From Thermoplasmatota archaeon (lineage in GTDB: Archaea > Thermoplasmatota > Thermoplasmata > Lutacidiplasmatales > JAMCUS01): a stretch of 32,131 nt of DNA. Position 1 is the stretch's first letter; each line of letters opens with the position of its first letter. The notes beneath the pieces are model-generated. The model saw only the letters and a program-made list of their open reading frames with translations. It was not told the origin of the DNA and made no database searches. This document shows, piece after piece, positions 23,901 through 32,131 of the stretch. The translations under genes and the position numbers were made by a program. Location of the stretch: NCBI GenBank assembly GCA_023379385.1, contig JAMCUS010000003.1:1-32131 (forward strand). Reading direction: 5' to 3'.

Positions 23901-25049
23901 TTATTTTCTCGCTCTTGCCAGGACTTTATCGAAGTTTCTAGATTTTATAGACAAGAAGCTGAGGGCATCATTGTAAGTTATGAACTCCCTGTCAAAATTA
24001 TTGGCAACCAGAGACACAAATTTATTACCCACTTCTAAAAGGCATCTCTGATCGGATGCCATTCCTGTAACTGGCTTCTCTTTCTTCTCCACTTTTGTTT
24101 CCTTTGGAGTGTATCTGGCAAGCACTGACTCAAATTCTTGCCTTGAAATGTAATTTAGATCTACCATTTTCACCAGTAGAACAGCCTTGCTGACCTTATA
24201 TTTCTTAGACAGAGCATTCAGGGTATCCGTCTCGGTAAGGTTATGCTTGTTTTTATTGAATAAATCAATTGAAACCTCCTTTGGCAATAGGAAAGCCGAC
24301 GAGAAGGAGTTGCACCAGGCCTCAATATTGTTTCTAGCCTGCAAAGCCTCTTCTGGAAGGTCTATTACGGTCTCTCCCAGGATGATGTGTCCAAACTCAT
24401 GCATCAAAGTGAATAACCGAGCTTCAATGCTGTCCTTTGAGTTTATAACTATAATGTTCGGAGTTTCATCTGCCAAGGCAAATCCTCTAGCATCCTCAAT
24501 CGGCATGGAGAACTGGAAAACAAGAATGTTATGGTCCTCAAGCACATCTCTTAGATGCCCAAACATCTTGTAAGCGTCCCTGAACTTCCTTTGCTTTTCA
24601 ATGTCAAGATTCAACATCTCCCTGTACTCTGAAGCAATGAGTTCTGGATTATCGGTGAGTTTTGCACTTTTGATCCCGGTCTTAGTAGCATAATTAATAT
24701 TCAGGGACAGTTCCTTGCTCAGATTCTGTAGTCTTCTGGTTCTTCGAATGGCAAGGATGGTTTTTCGATTGAATATGTTGGTCTTGTTTGACAGGAATCT
24801 GTAGTCTTTAGGCATCGGGCTTTCCTGCATCGGTTTTGATAGAAAGAACGACGCAATTGGTCTTTTGTAAATTTCAGATAGGGTATGTAACTGCCTCAGA
24901 GTTGGGTTTCTTTTCCCTGATTCAAGATCCTTAACTATTTCGACAGATGTTCCGAGTTTCTTGGCAACTTCCTCTATTTCCCAGCCGGCACTCGTTCTAA
25001 GCCAACTCAAGACTTGCGGAACCACATTAACGTTAAATGATTTGACCAT
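23901..25049 (-). CDS. XRE-family regulator fused to an ImmA/IrrE-type metallopeptidase
   Basis: 382 residues. Residues 10-62 form a Cro/CI-type helix-turn-helix (LSWLRTSAGWEIEEVAKKLG, then VEIVKDLESGKRNPTLRQL). The ImmA/IrrE (COG2856) domain spans about 130-300 with the zinc motif HEFGH (His217, Glu218, His221) in RLFTLMHEFGHIILGE. The C-terminal part is about 80 residues with a charged linker. In studied relatives such peptidases cut a repressor or regulate stress and mobile-element genes; many XRE-ImmA fusions sit in toxin-antitoxin-like pairs. The ATG is preceded by GAGGG, and a partner gene ends one base upstream. Base composition appears higher in G+C than the helicase gene beyond it, suggesting separate acquisition. 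Confidence 0.88.
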   Translation of the reverse strand: MVKSFNVNVVPQVLSWLRTSAGWEIEEVAKKLGTSVEIVKDLESGKRNPTLRQLHTLSEIYKRPIASFFLSKPMQESPMPKDYRFLSNKTNIFNRKTILAIRRTRRLQNLSKELSLNINYATKTGIKSAKLTDNPELIASEYREMLNLDIEKQRKFRDAYKMFGHLRDVLEDHNILVFQFSMPIEDARGFALADETPNIIVINSKDSIEARLFTLMHEFGHIILGETVIDLPEEALQARNNIEAWCNSFSSAFLLPKEVSIDLFNKNKHNLTETDTLNALSKKYKVSKAVLLVKMVDLNYISRQEFESVLARYTPKETKVEKKEKPVTGMASDQRCLLEVGNKFVSLVANNFDREFITYNDALSFLSIKSRNFDKVLARARK

Positions 25050-25050
25050 T

Positions 25051-25518
25051 CTAATCCCTCAAGCTTCTGGCTTTGTCAATTCTCTGTTTCACCAGCTCAC
25101 AAACTGACCAATACACTTCCCTTCTCTCATCTAGTGTTAATCCTAACTCATCGAAATTGATGTTGTCAAGTTCTGCCCTATCAGGAAGAGGATTGGGGGC
25201 CTGTTTTCTTATTGGCTTGTCCTGGTCTATTCCAGTTTCTTCGAAAATTGTTCTGATTTCTCTTGACAAAAATCGTTTGAACTCATCCCCCATTTTGTTA
25301 AAGAAGTCTATATAATTCAATATTTCAAGGCATCTTAAATCGGTCTTACTGAATACTGCTGCTGCACCTCCAATGCCCTTACTGCGTCCTTCTACTTCTG
25401 AAAGCAAAATGTTTCCTGTATAACCTAATATCTTAAAGAGGTCAAAAAGGTCTCCTGCAGACGTGATCTTGATCACTTGTTTGTAAATAGATTCACGCAA
25501 AATAACCTCATTTAGCAT
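25051..25518 (-). CDS. Partner protein of the XRE-ImmA peptidase, function unknown (155 residues)
   Basis: I do not recognise the family. The protein is soluble and mixed alpha/beta to helical. It has an N-terminal region AGDLFDLFKILGYTGNILLS, a central KTDLRCLEILNYIDFFNKMG, and an acidic C-terminal segment with ELGLTLDERREVYWSVCELV, then a basic end. There are no membrane segments or zinc motifs. It is upstream of the peptidase gene and one base from it, so both are co-translated from one mRNA. The start ATG 25518 has AGAGGATA upstream. This arrangement suggests a two-component module in which this protein is the toxin, the substrate or the partner of the regulator-peptidase. Confidence 0.7.
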   Translation of the reverse strand: MLNEVILRESIYKQVIKITSAGDLFDLFKILGYTGNILLSEVEGRSKGIGGAAAVFSKTDLRCLEILNYIDFFNKMGDEFKRFLSREIRTIFEETGIDQDKPIRKQAPNPLPDRAELDNINFDELGLTLDERREVYWSVCELVKQRIDKARSLRD

Positions 25519-25634
25519 ACTTATATCCTCTTTCTTAGCTCTCCAGATACAATAGATGCATCAGATAATAATATTTACTATCCTATTGCATAATATCCCA
25601 TCGTTTCCAATATTTAATGATATCTTGAACCATT

Positions 25635-25946
25635 TTATTTTGTAGATTTACTCTTATATTCTATGCCTATGTAGATAAGAACCATCTCTATAAAAGATGC
25701 CATACCATCTATTTTTCCATTACCAAAAGGATGTTCATAATCCGGATTTTTCTTATAAAAATGGTATGAATACTGCGCAATAACTGCACCCTCGCCATCG
25801 ATAATGGAATGGAGACCGTCAGTAAGGACTGCAATGCTCAAAGTAAATATACCAGTTAAAATCTTTACGATAGCAATAATAATGGTATAAATAGAGGATA
25901 TCTTTGCTACAGATTCTCCATCAATGTTATTTATAGAATTACTCAT
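25635..25946 (-). pseudogene. Truncated cation-diffusion-facilitator (CDF) transporter, N-terminal third
   Basis: 103 residues. The first membrane helix and the metal motif are clear: IAVLTDGLHSIIDGEGAV carries the HxxxD-type site of transmembrane helix 2, and YEHPFGNGKIDGMASF is the conserved HPFGHGK loop, followed by helix 3 ending IYIGIEYKSKSTK. A complete CDF exporter has about 290 residues and six helices, so roughly two thirds are missing. The break falls inside the 25-base direct repeat (25645-25669), whose other copy lies at 23688-23712. The simplest reading is that the ImmA module inserted into this gene and the far end was then lost next to the DISARM-like operon. Confidence 0.72.
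25645..25669. repeat. Right copy of the 25-base direct repeat flanking the ImmA module
   Basis: It differs from the left copy (23688-23712) at one base. It lies in the truncated CDF gene and encodes the GIEYKSKS end of transmembrane helix 3. The repeat could be a target duplication or a recombination scar. Confidence 0.7.
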
Positions 25947-26133
25947 AAATTATATCATTAAACACAGATTAATAGATTTTTGCATATTTACAGTTTTTCT
26001 TAGCAAGAAAGCTCGTTCTTTGGATAAGGGGATGAATTGCCTAACCACAATTATTATCAGATTCTCCGCATGTCTAATTTACAATGGTTTTGCATATTAT
26101 TATTAAAATTATTAAATCAAAAAGAATGAATAC

Positions 26134-28953
26134 TCAGTTATAATTTGTCAACATAGAGATAATTCTTTTAAATAGCAGTTCATTATTATTTTTATTATCA
26201 TCATTGCTATTTACCAGATCATCAATAAACTTATCTGGAGTCTCCATATATTTTAAAATCTGTTCTAAATATTTTTTGAATGTAGACATCAGATCTTTCT
26301 CATTTTTTTCTGATGGCTGATTATCATTCAATTTATAATCTAACTTATCAGTATTGATATAGCCTTTCAATCCGACAAAAGCTATTGCAATTTTTATGTC
26401 ATTAATATTTATATTATTATATAATGCATATACTCTCCTGTATATTTCCAATTGCCGCCTATGTTCAGTTTCGGATCTGGTTGTTTTATCAATTTTATAA
26501 TCAATAATTATATATTTATTATCATCTGTTTTATATACTGCATCCAACTTGGCAAGAAATCTCATATTGTTTTTTTTCAGATTATTTATCAAGCATAGAG
26601 CATCAGAATTGTCAGGCAATGTTTCTGCCAATTTGCCTAAATCAATTGTCAAGTCCTCTTCAGCGGATATCTGTTCTGCATGATGTTTTTCTTTTAATTC
26701 TGTTATTATTTTCTTTATATTATTCAGGTAGCTTTTCATATCTTCTGTAAGAGTATCTTCATTTAATGTTTTTTTAAAAAGATAGAATGCCATTTTATGG
26801 ACTTCTCTTCCAAGTTTTAGATCTTTACTGATGGTTCGTATACCTAAAATAGTCTCTTTGAAAAAATCATAAAGATTCCCTATAGATTTGATTTTACTGT
26901 ATGATAAGTTATCGATCCTGGTAAAGTAGTTATGTATCAGTTCTTTTATCCATATATCTTTAACATTAACCATTTTTTTTGCTTCATCATATCGTTTATT
27001 TACAAACAGAGAAAAAGCCTCTACGTATCGCTGATTCATTGGTTCTAACTTTACTTCATCCATTATTATATTTTTTTTATCAATATTTTCAGCAGAATAT
27101 TTTTCTAACAGTCTCTGATTATCTTTAATAATTATGTATAGAGCTCTTTTAGCTCTTGTAAAGGCTACGAAATCTATTCTTAAAGGTTCTTCTTCAAGTT
27201 CTTCTTCTATATCAAAATTTGTTGTGGTAGTTATTATAGAGTGTACGCAGGCGTCTATAAAACTTAATGCTGCTCTGGATTCTGCAGGTATATATATTAC
27301 CCTGTCAAATTCCAGTCCTTTAGCCTTGTGAACCGTGGTTAATACAATTCCTCTCTTTTTACCGGTTTCATTATAATTATCAAAAACCAGTGATAAATAA
27401 TTAAAAAAATCAGTTATAGATGGTTTTGGTACTGTATTTATAAACTCATACATTCCATCTGAAATAGATTTTGCAGTGATATAATAATCCCTACCGATAG
27501 ATACTGCAACCGGAAATATGATCTCTTCAAATAATTTCAGTAATTGTGGTACTGTTTTAAACCTGTCTTTAATATCAAAAAATGGCATAGCATCTTTTGC
27601 CAATAGATTAATATCATAATTTTTTTCTTTGATGGCTTCATTTATCTGAAAGGCCTCTTTTAAAGAGAGACCTGAAAAAGGGGTAAAAAGCGCAGTTATT
27701 ATATTATCAACATCATCATAAAATATACCTTTCATAAATGTGATAATCTCATGTTTTGCCTCTTCAGAGGTTACGGTTCCAGTAGTTGTAGAATATTCAA
27801 CAGATTTAGAAGCCAGTATTTTAGAGATTTTTATGATCTGTGCATTGGTTCTGCAGATTATTGCAATGGATTTCTCTGCTATGACGGAGGAATCATCACT
27901 ATTTAACAGCTTTACGGCTTTATCTACAGCACATATCTCAGGATTATTTGTTGTTATCAGCTCTATGCTGGTTTCGATCTTGTTATCATTTTTAAGATTT
28001 CTCAATTCTTTCTCATATTCCTCTTTATTTTTGGTATGTTTTAGAAAATATTCCTTTGCATAATTGAGGATAGGCTGACCACTTCTGTAGTTGTTGTACA
28101 GAAACCCAATTTTGATCTTTTCGTTCTGTGCAAACAATTCAAAATTTTTTATAGATCCACCCTGGAATCCAAAAATAGATTGTTTTCTATCACCTACCAA
28201 AAAAATGTTTTTTCCACTGCTCAATGCTACAGTAGCTTCAAGTTCGTTAACATCTTGGAGCTCATCTACTAATACATATTTGAATATTTTTTTGTGTTTA
28301 AGTTTTAAAAATTTTATCAGCATATCATTGTAATCTATGTATCCAACAGGCTTCTCCGTTTCATACATTTTATACGCTGTTATAAAATATTCTAAAAATT
28401 TCATATTTTCTTCCAGTGTAATGTTATTAATTTTTTTTGTAATATATATATTCTCCAATCCCTGTTTGACTTTTTCTATATCAATGATGTCGGGAGTTAT
28501 ACCAAAACTCTTTACATACCTTATTGCATTTTCCACTTTAGGAATAATCTCTGAAATGATATACTCATTGGAATAATTCAGTTTATTATTTTCAAAATAT
28601 TTATAAATTGAGAATCTTATGATATTATTTCCAAGCAAATCATAAACCATGCCTTCATTCATAAGTGATTCATAGGCATAGCTGTGAAATGTATGTATTC
28701 TGATTTTTGTAGGTTCTACTCTAAGAGATTTTTCCATTATTTTGCGTTCTATTCGTTCTCTCATTTCTGATGCAGCTTTTTCTGTAAAAGTTATACAGAG
28801 AATCTCCTGTTCTTCAACCCCATTTTCTATAAGCTCTATAACTTTATTGGCCAATGCCGTTGTCTTTCCAGTTCCCGGGTTTGCAATGAGCATAGATCCT
28901 TCTTCAATATTCTGTTTCAGTAGCTCTGCTATATCTGGTATCTCATTGTTCAT
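26134..28953 (-). CDS. AddA-like UvrD/RecB-family helicase with C-terminal nuclease domain
   Basis: 939 residues. The SF1A helicase motifs appear in order: Ia/Walker A MLIANPGTGKTTALANKVI (about 21-39), CITFTEKAASEMRERIERK, Walker B VDELQDVNELEATVALS, VGDRKQSIFGFQGG, LTTVHKAKGLEFDRVIYIPA and VAFTRAKRALYI. The C-terminal PD-(D/E)XK nuclease is visible as EVHKMAFY, LAKLDAVYKTDDNKYIIIDYK and HRRQLEIYRRVY, the RecB signature. The protein is probably a DNA-end-processing helicase-nuclease acting in repair or against foreign DNA. No AddB-like partner is in the window. A strongly AT-rich gene, it lies next to the ImmA module but is separated by 187 bases (25947-26133) in which I see no gene. Confidence 0.88.
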   Translation of the reverse strand: MNNEIPDIAELLKQNIEEGSMLIANPGTGKTTALANKVIELIENGVEEQEILCITFTEKAASEMRERIERKIMEKSLRVEPTKIRIHTFHSYAYESLMNEGMVYDLLGNNIIRFSIYKYFENNKLNYSNEYIISEIIPKVENAIRYVKSFGITPDIIDIEKVKQGLENIYITKKINNITLEENMKFLEYFITAYKMYETEKPVGYIDYNDMLIKFLKLKHKKIFKYVLVDELQDVNELEATVALSSGKNIFLVGDRKQSIFGFQGGSIKNFELFAQNEKIKIGFLYNNYRSGQPILNYAKEYFLKHTKNKEEYEKELRNLKNDNKIETSIELITTNNPEICAVDKAVKLLNSDDSSVIAEKSIAIICRTNAQIIKISKILASKSVEYSTTTGTVTSEEAKHEIITFMKGIFYDDVDNIITALFTPFSGLSLKEAFQINEAIKEKNYDINLLAKDAMPFFDIKDRFKTVPQLLKLFEEIIFPVAVSIGRDYYITAKSISDGMYEFINTVPKPSITDFFNYLSLVFDNYNETGKKRGIVLTTVHKAKGLEFDRVIYIPAESRAALSFIDACVHSIITTTTNFDIEEELEEEPLRIDFVAFTRAKRALYIIIKDNQRLLEKYSAENIDKKNIIMDEVKLEPMNQRYVEAFSLFVNKRYDEAKKMVNVKDIWIKELIHNYFTRIDNLSYSKIKSIGNLYDFFKETILGIRTISKDLKLGREVHKMAFYLFKKTLNEDTLTEDMKSYLNNIKKIITELKEKHHAEQISAEEDLTIDLGKLAETLPDNSDALCLINNLKKNNMRFLAKLDAVYKTDDNKYIIIDYKIDKTTRSETEHRRQLEIYRRVYALYNNININDIKIAIAFVGLKGYINTDKLDYKLNDNQPSEKNEKDLMSTFKKYLEQILKYMETPDKFIDDLVNSNDDNKNNNELLFKRIISMLTNYN

Positions 28954-29193
28954 GAAAACTAAATAGAATTCCTAATACTAAAAAATATGGATGTTAATTT
29001 TTTTAATTACAGTTAAAATTCACTTTCAATCATGAGTGTATTGTTCTAATCTACAACCCAGAAAGTCTCTGTAAGATTCTTTTCAATTTTACAGCACTTT
29101 CACTGCACTACCAGATAGGTGACCCTCTCACATATCATACATATGAAATTTAGGATAATAAGTGCGATAAAATATTTGTGTTATATTTTAGCT
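28954..29193. other. Intergenic region, no gene seen
   Basis: AT-rich, between the start of the helicase-nuclease gene and the 3' end of the surface-protein gene, both on the minus strand. A T-rich stretch precedes the helicase start, but no convincing TATA box at the usual spacing stands out. I see no RNA gene. Confidence 0.4.
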
Positions 29194-32131
29194 TTATGGT
29201 ATTGCGGGAGGTTGTTGTGGTGGTATTTGCTCATTACTTGTTATCCCGTCTATCTGGTTGCTTTGGTTGTTAATAGACTTTGTTGATGATATACTGCTAG
29301 ATTTGCCTTTCTTTTTAATTATTATGATTACTACTGCTATAACAACAATAATTATGATTATTATCAGAATAATAACAGAATATAAAGTTGCTGAATTTGT
29401 GATTGTATTTTGGTATGTAGAAATATTACTAGTAAAGGTTATTGATATAGATGCAATCTTTCCATTTACAATTACATGCCCACTTAATGGTGATACTGTA
29501 TACCCTGATACATTGGCTATTGTATAACTGTATGATCCGTTTACCTCCATAAAGGTTATGGTTCCCGTTGTAGAACTCTTGGTATGGCTATTCAGTGTTA
29601 CACTCCAGTTAGTTCCACTTGCCAACCCACCTTCCGTAAATATCACTTTATATGTAAATAATGCAAATGTTATAGATTCTGATACTGGTGCTCCAATCAC
29701 AATGAATGTTCCTGATGCCGGACTGGGTGCGTATTCTTTATCTCCTGTCGCTACCGTGTATGTGTATGTCCCATTCGGCTCACTAAATGTTATTGTTCCT
29801 GTTGCTGATGAATATGACGCACCGCCTGTTATGTTTACATACCACATAGTACCTACGGGTAATCCGCTTTCTGTAAATGTTACACTATATAATTTTACAC
29901 TAGATGGATTAAATATTATCGTTTCATTCACATTCACACCATTTACTGTAAACGATCCTGATGCTGGACTGGGTGCGTATTCTTTATCTCCTGTCGCTAC
30001 TGTGTATGTATACGTTCCATTCGGCTCATTAAATGTTATTGTGCTCGTTGTTGATGAAAAACTCTGCCCATTTGATAAATTCACATACCAGATTGTATTT
30101 GCAGGTAATCCACTCTCTGTAAACGTTACACTGTATGTAACCGAACTAAATGTAACAGATTCTGATACTTGTGCTCCATTTACTGTAAACGATCCTGATG
30201 CTGGACTGGGTGCGTATTCTTTATCTCCTGTCGCTACTGTGTATGTGTATGTCCCATTCGGCTCTGTAAATGTTATTGTTGTACCTGACCCCTGATAACC
30301 TGTTGTAATTCCTGTTAAATTAGTAACATTCACATACCAGATTGTATTTGCAGGTAATCCACTCTCTGTAAACGTTACACTATATACAAATGTAAATGTT
30401 ATTGCTTCATTCACATTTGCTCCATTCACTATGAATGATCCTGATGCTGGACTGGGTGCATATTCTTTGTCTCCTGTCGCTACTGTGTATGTGTATGTCC
30501 CATTCGGCAATTGTATTGTAATACCTGTTCCTGTTAAACTCTGTGATGGTTCTCCTGTTATATTCACATACCAGATTGTTCCAGAAGGCAATCCTGTTTC
30601 TGTAAACGTTACACTGTATGTAACCGAACTAAATGTAACAGATCCTGATACTTGTGTTCCATTTACTGTAAACGATCCTGATGCTGGACTGGGTGCGTAT
30701 TCTTTGTCTCCCGTCGCTACTGTGTATGTGTACGTCCCATTCGGCTCTGTAAATGTTATTGTTGTACCTGACCCCTGATAACCTGTTGTAATTCCTGTTA
30801 AATTAGTAACATTCACATACCAGATTGTATTTGCAGGTAATCCACTCTCTGTGAATGTTACAGCGTATGTAAATAATGTAAACGTTACTGCTTGATTTAC
30901 ATTCGCTCCATTCACTGTAAATGATCCTGATGATTGACTGGGTGCGTATTCTTTATCTCCCGTCACTACTGTGTATGTGTATGTCCCATTCGGCAATTGT
31001 ATTGTAATACCTGTTCCTGTTGAACTCTGTAATGGTTCTCCTGTTATATTTACATACCAGATTGTATTTGCAGGTAATCCACTCTCTGTAAACGTTACAC
31101 TGTATGTAAATAAATTAAATGTGATAGATTCTGATACTTGTGCTCCATTTACTGTAAACGATCCTGATGCTGGACTGGGTGCGTATTCTTTATCTCCTGT
31201 CGCTACTGTGTATGTATACGTTCCATTCGGCTCATTAAATGTTATTGTGCTCGTTGTTGATGAAAAACTCTGTCCATTTGATAAATTCACATACCAGATT
31301 GTATTTGCAGGTAATCCACTCTCTGTAAACGTTACACTGTATGTAACTGAACTAAATGTAACAGATTCTGACACAACTGCTCCATTTACTGTAAACGATC
31401 CTGATGCTGGACTGGGTGCGTATTCTTTATCTCCTGTCGCTACTGTGTATGTGTACGTCCCATTCGGCTCATTAAATGTTATTGTGCTCGTTGTTGATGA
31501 AAAACTCTGTCCATTTGATAAATTCACATACCAGATTGTATTTGCAGGTAATCCACTCTCTGTGAATGTTACCTTATATACAAATGTAAATGTTATTGCT
31601 TCATTCACATTTGCTCCATTCACTATGAATGATCCTGATGCTGGACTGGGTGCATATTCTTTGTCTCCTGTCGCTACCGTGTATGTGTATGTCCCATTCG
31701 GCAATTGTATTGTAGTACTCGTTACTGTTAAACTCTGTGATGGTTCTCCTGTTATATTCACATACCAGATTGTTCCAGAAGGCAATCCTGTTTCTGTAAA
31801 CGTTACACTGTATGTAAATAAATTAAATGTGATAGATTCTGATACTTGTGCTCCATTTACTGTAAACGATCCTGATGCTGGACTGGGTGCGTATTCTTTG
31901 TCTCCCGTCGCTACTGTGTATGTGTATGTCCCATTCGGCTCATTAAATGTTATTGTTGTACCTGACCCCTGATAACCTGTTGTAATTCCTGCTAAATTAG
32001 TAACATTCACATACCAGATTGTATTTGCAGGTAATCCACTCTCTGTGAATGTTACCTTATATACAAATGTAAATGTTATTGCTTCATTCACATTTGCTCC
32101 ATTCACTATGAATGATCCTGATGCTGGACTG
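29194..32131 (-). CDS. Repeat-built, membrane-anchored surface protein; N-terminal part beyond the window
   Basis: At least 978 residues. The frame stays open to the window edge, so the GTG near 32106 is internal and the real start lies outside. The protein is made of about 12 units of 78-83 residues, each reading VTFTESGLPANTIWYVN, then a variable TITFNEPNGTYTYTVA, then GDKEYAPSPASGSFTVNG, a beta-sandwich type of repeat (thermopsin-region or PEGA-like). The last unit is divergent (VSGYTVSPLSGHVIVNGK). Near the end comes one hydrophobic helix (YSVIILIIIIIIVVIAVVII) followed by lysines and a Ser/Gln/Pro-rich tail. This topology places the repeats outside the cell. The many Asn-x-Thr sites suggest glycosylation. 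The role may be adhesion or cell envelope; it cannot be fixed from sequence. Confidence 0.88.
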   Translation of the reverse strand, partial: SPASGSFIVNGANVNEAITFTFVYKVTFTESGLPANTIWYVNVTNLAGITTGYQGSGTTITFNEPNGTYTYTVATGDKEYAPSPASGSFTVNGAQVSESITFNLFTYSVTFTETGLPSGTIWYVNITGEPSQSLTVTSTTIQLPNGTYTYTVATGDKEYAPSPASGSFIVNGANVNEAITFTFVYKVTFTESGLPANTIWYVNLSNGQSFSSTTSTITFNEPNGTYTYTVATGDKEYAPSPASGSFTVNGAVVSESVTFSSVTYSVTFTESGLPANTIWYVNLSNGQSFSSTTSTITFNEPNGTYTYTVATGDKEYAPSPASGSFTVNGAQVSESITFNLFTYSVTFTESGLPANTIWYVNITGEPLQSSTGTGITIQLPNGTYTYTVVTGDKEYAPSQSSGSFTVNGANVNQAVTFTLFTYAVTFTESGLPANTIWYVNVTNLTGITTGYQGSGTTITFTEPNGTYTYTVATGDKEYAPSPASGSFTVNGTQVSGSVTFSSVTYSVTFTETGLPSGTIWYVNITGEPSQSLTGTGITIQLPNGTYTYTVATGDKEYAPSPASGSFIVNGANVNEAITFTFVYSVTFTESGLPANTIWYVNVTNLTGITTGYQGSGTTITFTEPNGTYTYTVATGDKEYAPSPASGSFTVNGAQVSESVTFSSVTYSVTFTESGLPANTIWYVNLSNGQSFSSTTSTITFNEPNGTYTYTVATGDKEYAPSPASGSFTVNGVNVNETIIFNPSSVKLYSVTFTESGLPVGTMWYVNITGGASYSSATGTITFSEPNGTYTYTVATGDKEYAPSPASGTFIVIGAPVSESITFALFTYKVIFTEGGLASGTNWSVTLNSHTKSSTTGTITFMEVNGSYSYTIANVSGYTVSPLSGHVIVNGKIASISITFTSNISTYQNTITNSATLYSVIILIIIIIIVVIAVVIIIIKKKGKSSSISSTKSINNQSNQIDGITSNEQIPPQQPPAIP
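29721..32131 (-). repeat. 234-249-base DNA repeats within the surface-protein gene (11 motif copies visible)
   Basis: The marker GACTGGGTGC (or its one-base variants) begins at 29721, 29967, 30204, 30450, 30687, 30936, 31173, 31410, 31644, 31881 and 32127 (cut by the window edge). The spacings are 246, 237, 246, 237, 249, 237, 237, 234, 237 and 246 bases. Several units are almost identical over long stretches, for example around 30204, 31173 and 31410, suggesting gene-internal recombination or conversion. Confidence 0.9.

Noticed and set aside
23756-23941. 61-codon hydrophobic + strand frame
   Set aside because: It overlaps the 3' end of the peptidase gene, lacks a ribosome site, and looks like a shadow of AT-rich DNA.
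25924-26106. 60-codon + strand frame between the CDF fragment and the helicase
   Set aside because: No recognisable domain or promoter; overlaps the start of the CDF fragment.
29558-31972. Long + strand open frames (29558-30295, 30431-30778, 30971-31972)
   Set aside because: They lie exactly antisense to the repeat units of the surface protein and repeat with the same period; codon bias of the real gene keeps the other strand open.

Overview
The window looks like an accessory (genomic-island) stretch of an acidophilic archaeon, most likely a member of the Thermoplasmatales or a close relative. The reasons are the AT-rich DNA, TATA-like boxes about 24-26 bases upstream of start codons (leaderless mRNAs), an exported acid-type sedolisin protease with a membrane anchor, a long repeat-built surface protein, and IS605/IS607/IS110-type relics. 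The assignment to this group is an inference. No rRNA, tRNA or CRISPR array was seen.

Layout. 3-3720: the end of a LarE-type sulfur transferase, convergent with and overlapping an S53 (sedolisin) protease. 3721-12600: a patchwork of mobile and defence-type genes. It holds a DUF4143 ATPase with a duplicated promoter, an intact IS607-type transposon (serine recombinase and TnpB), an AbiEi/AbiEii toxin-antitoxin pair, an acylphosphatase fused to an 11-residue-repeat coiled coil, and a second DUF4143 ATPase whose promoter carries inverted half-sites. It also holds debris: an IS110 remnant, a truncated TnpB, a polymerase-exonuclease-like stub, and an antitoxin with a truncated PIN toxin. 12612-23624: a six-gene defence operon. 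23625-25946: an XRE/ImmA-IrrE peptidase module with a partner gene, bracketed by a 25-base direct repeat, next to a truncated cation-efflux gene. 26134-28953: an AddA-like helicase-nuclease. 29194-end: a surface protein made of about 80-residue repeats, running off the window.

The main find is the operon at 12686-23624. It encodes a DNA cytosine-5 methyltransferase, a HhH-GPD glycosylase, a DrmA-type helicase, a DrmB-type DUF1998 protein, a DrmC-type phospholipase-D protein and a 988-residue protein in the place expected for DrmE. This is the gene set of class 2 DISARM with one extra gene: the glycosylase has the Tyr/Asp pair and iron-sulfur cluster of the archaeal T:G mismatch glycosylase Mig. 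The proposal is that the methyltransferase marks self DNA, DrmA-B-C and the last protein act on unmarked DNA, and the glycosylase repairs T:G mismatches arising when 5-methylcytosine deaminates, a particular risk in a hot or acidic organism. All six genes are tightly coupled (0-base gaps or 4-base overlaps, each internal start with a Shine-Dalgarno-like stretch). The predicted mRNA leader lies in the right end of an old IS605-type element.
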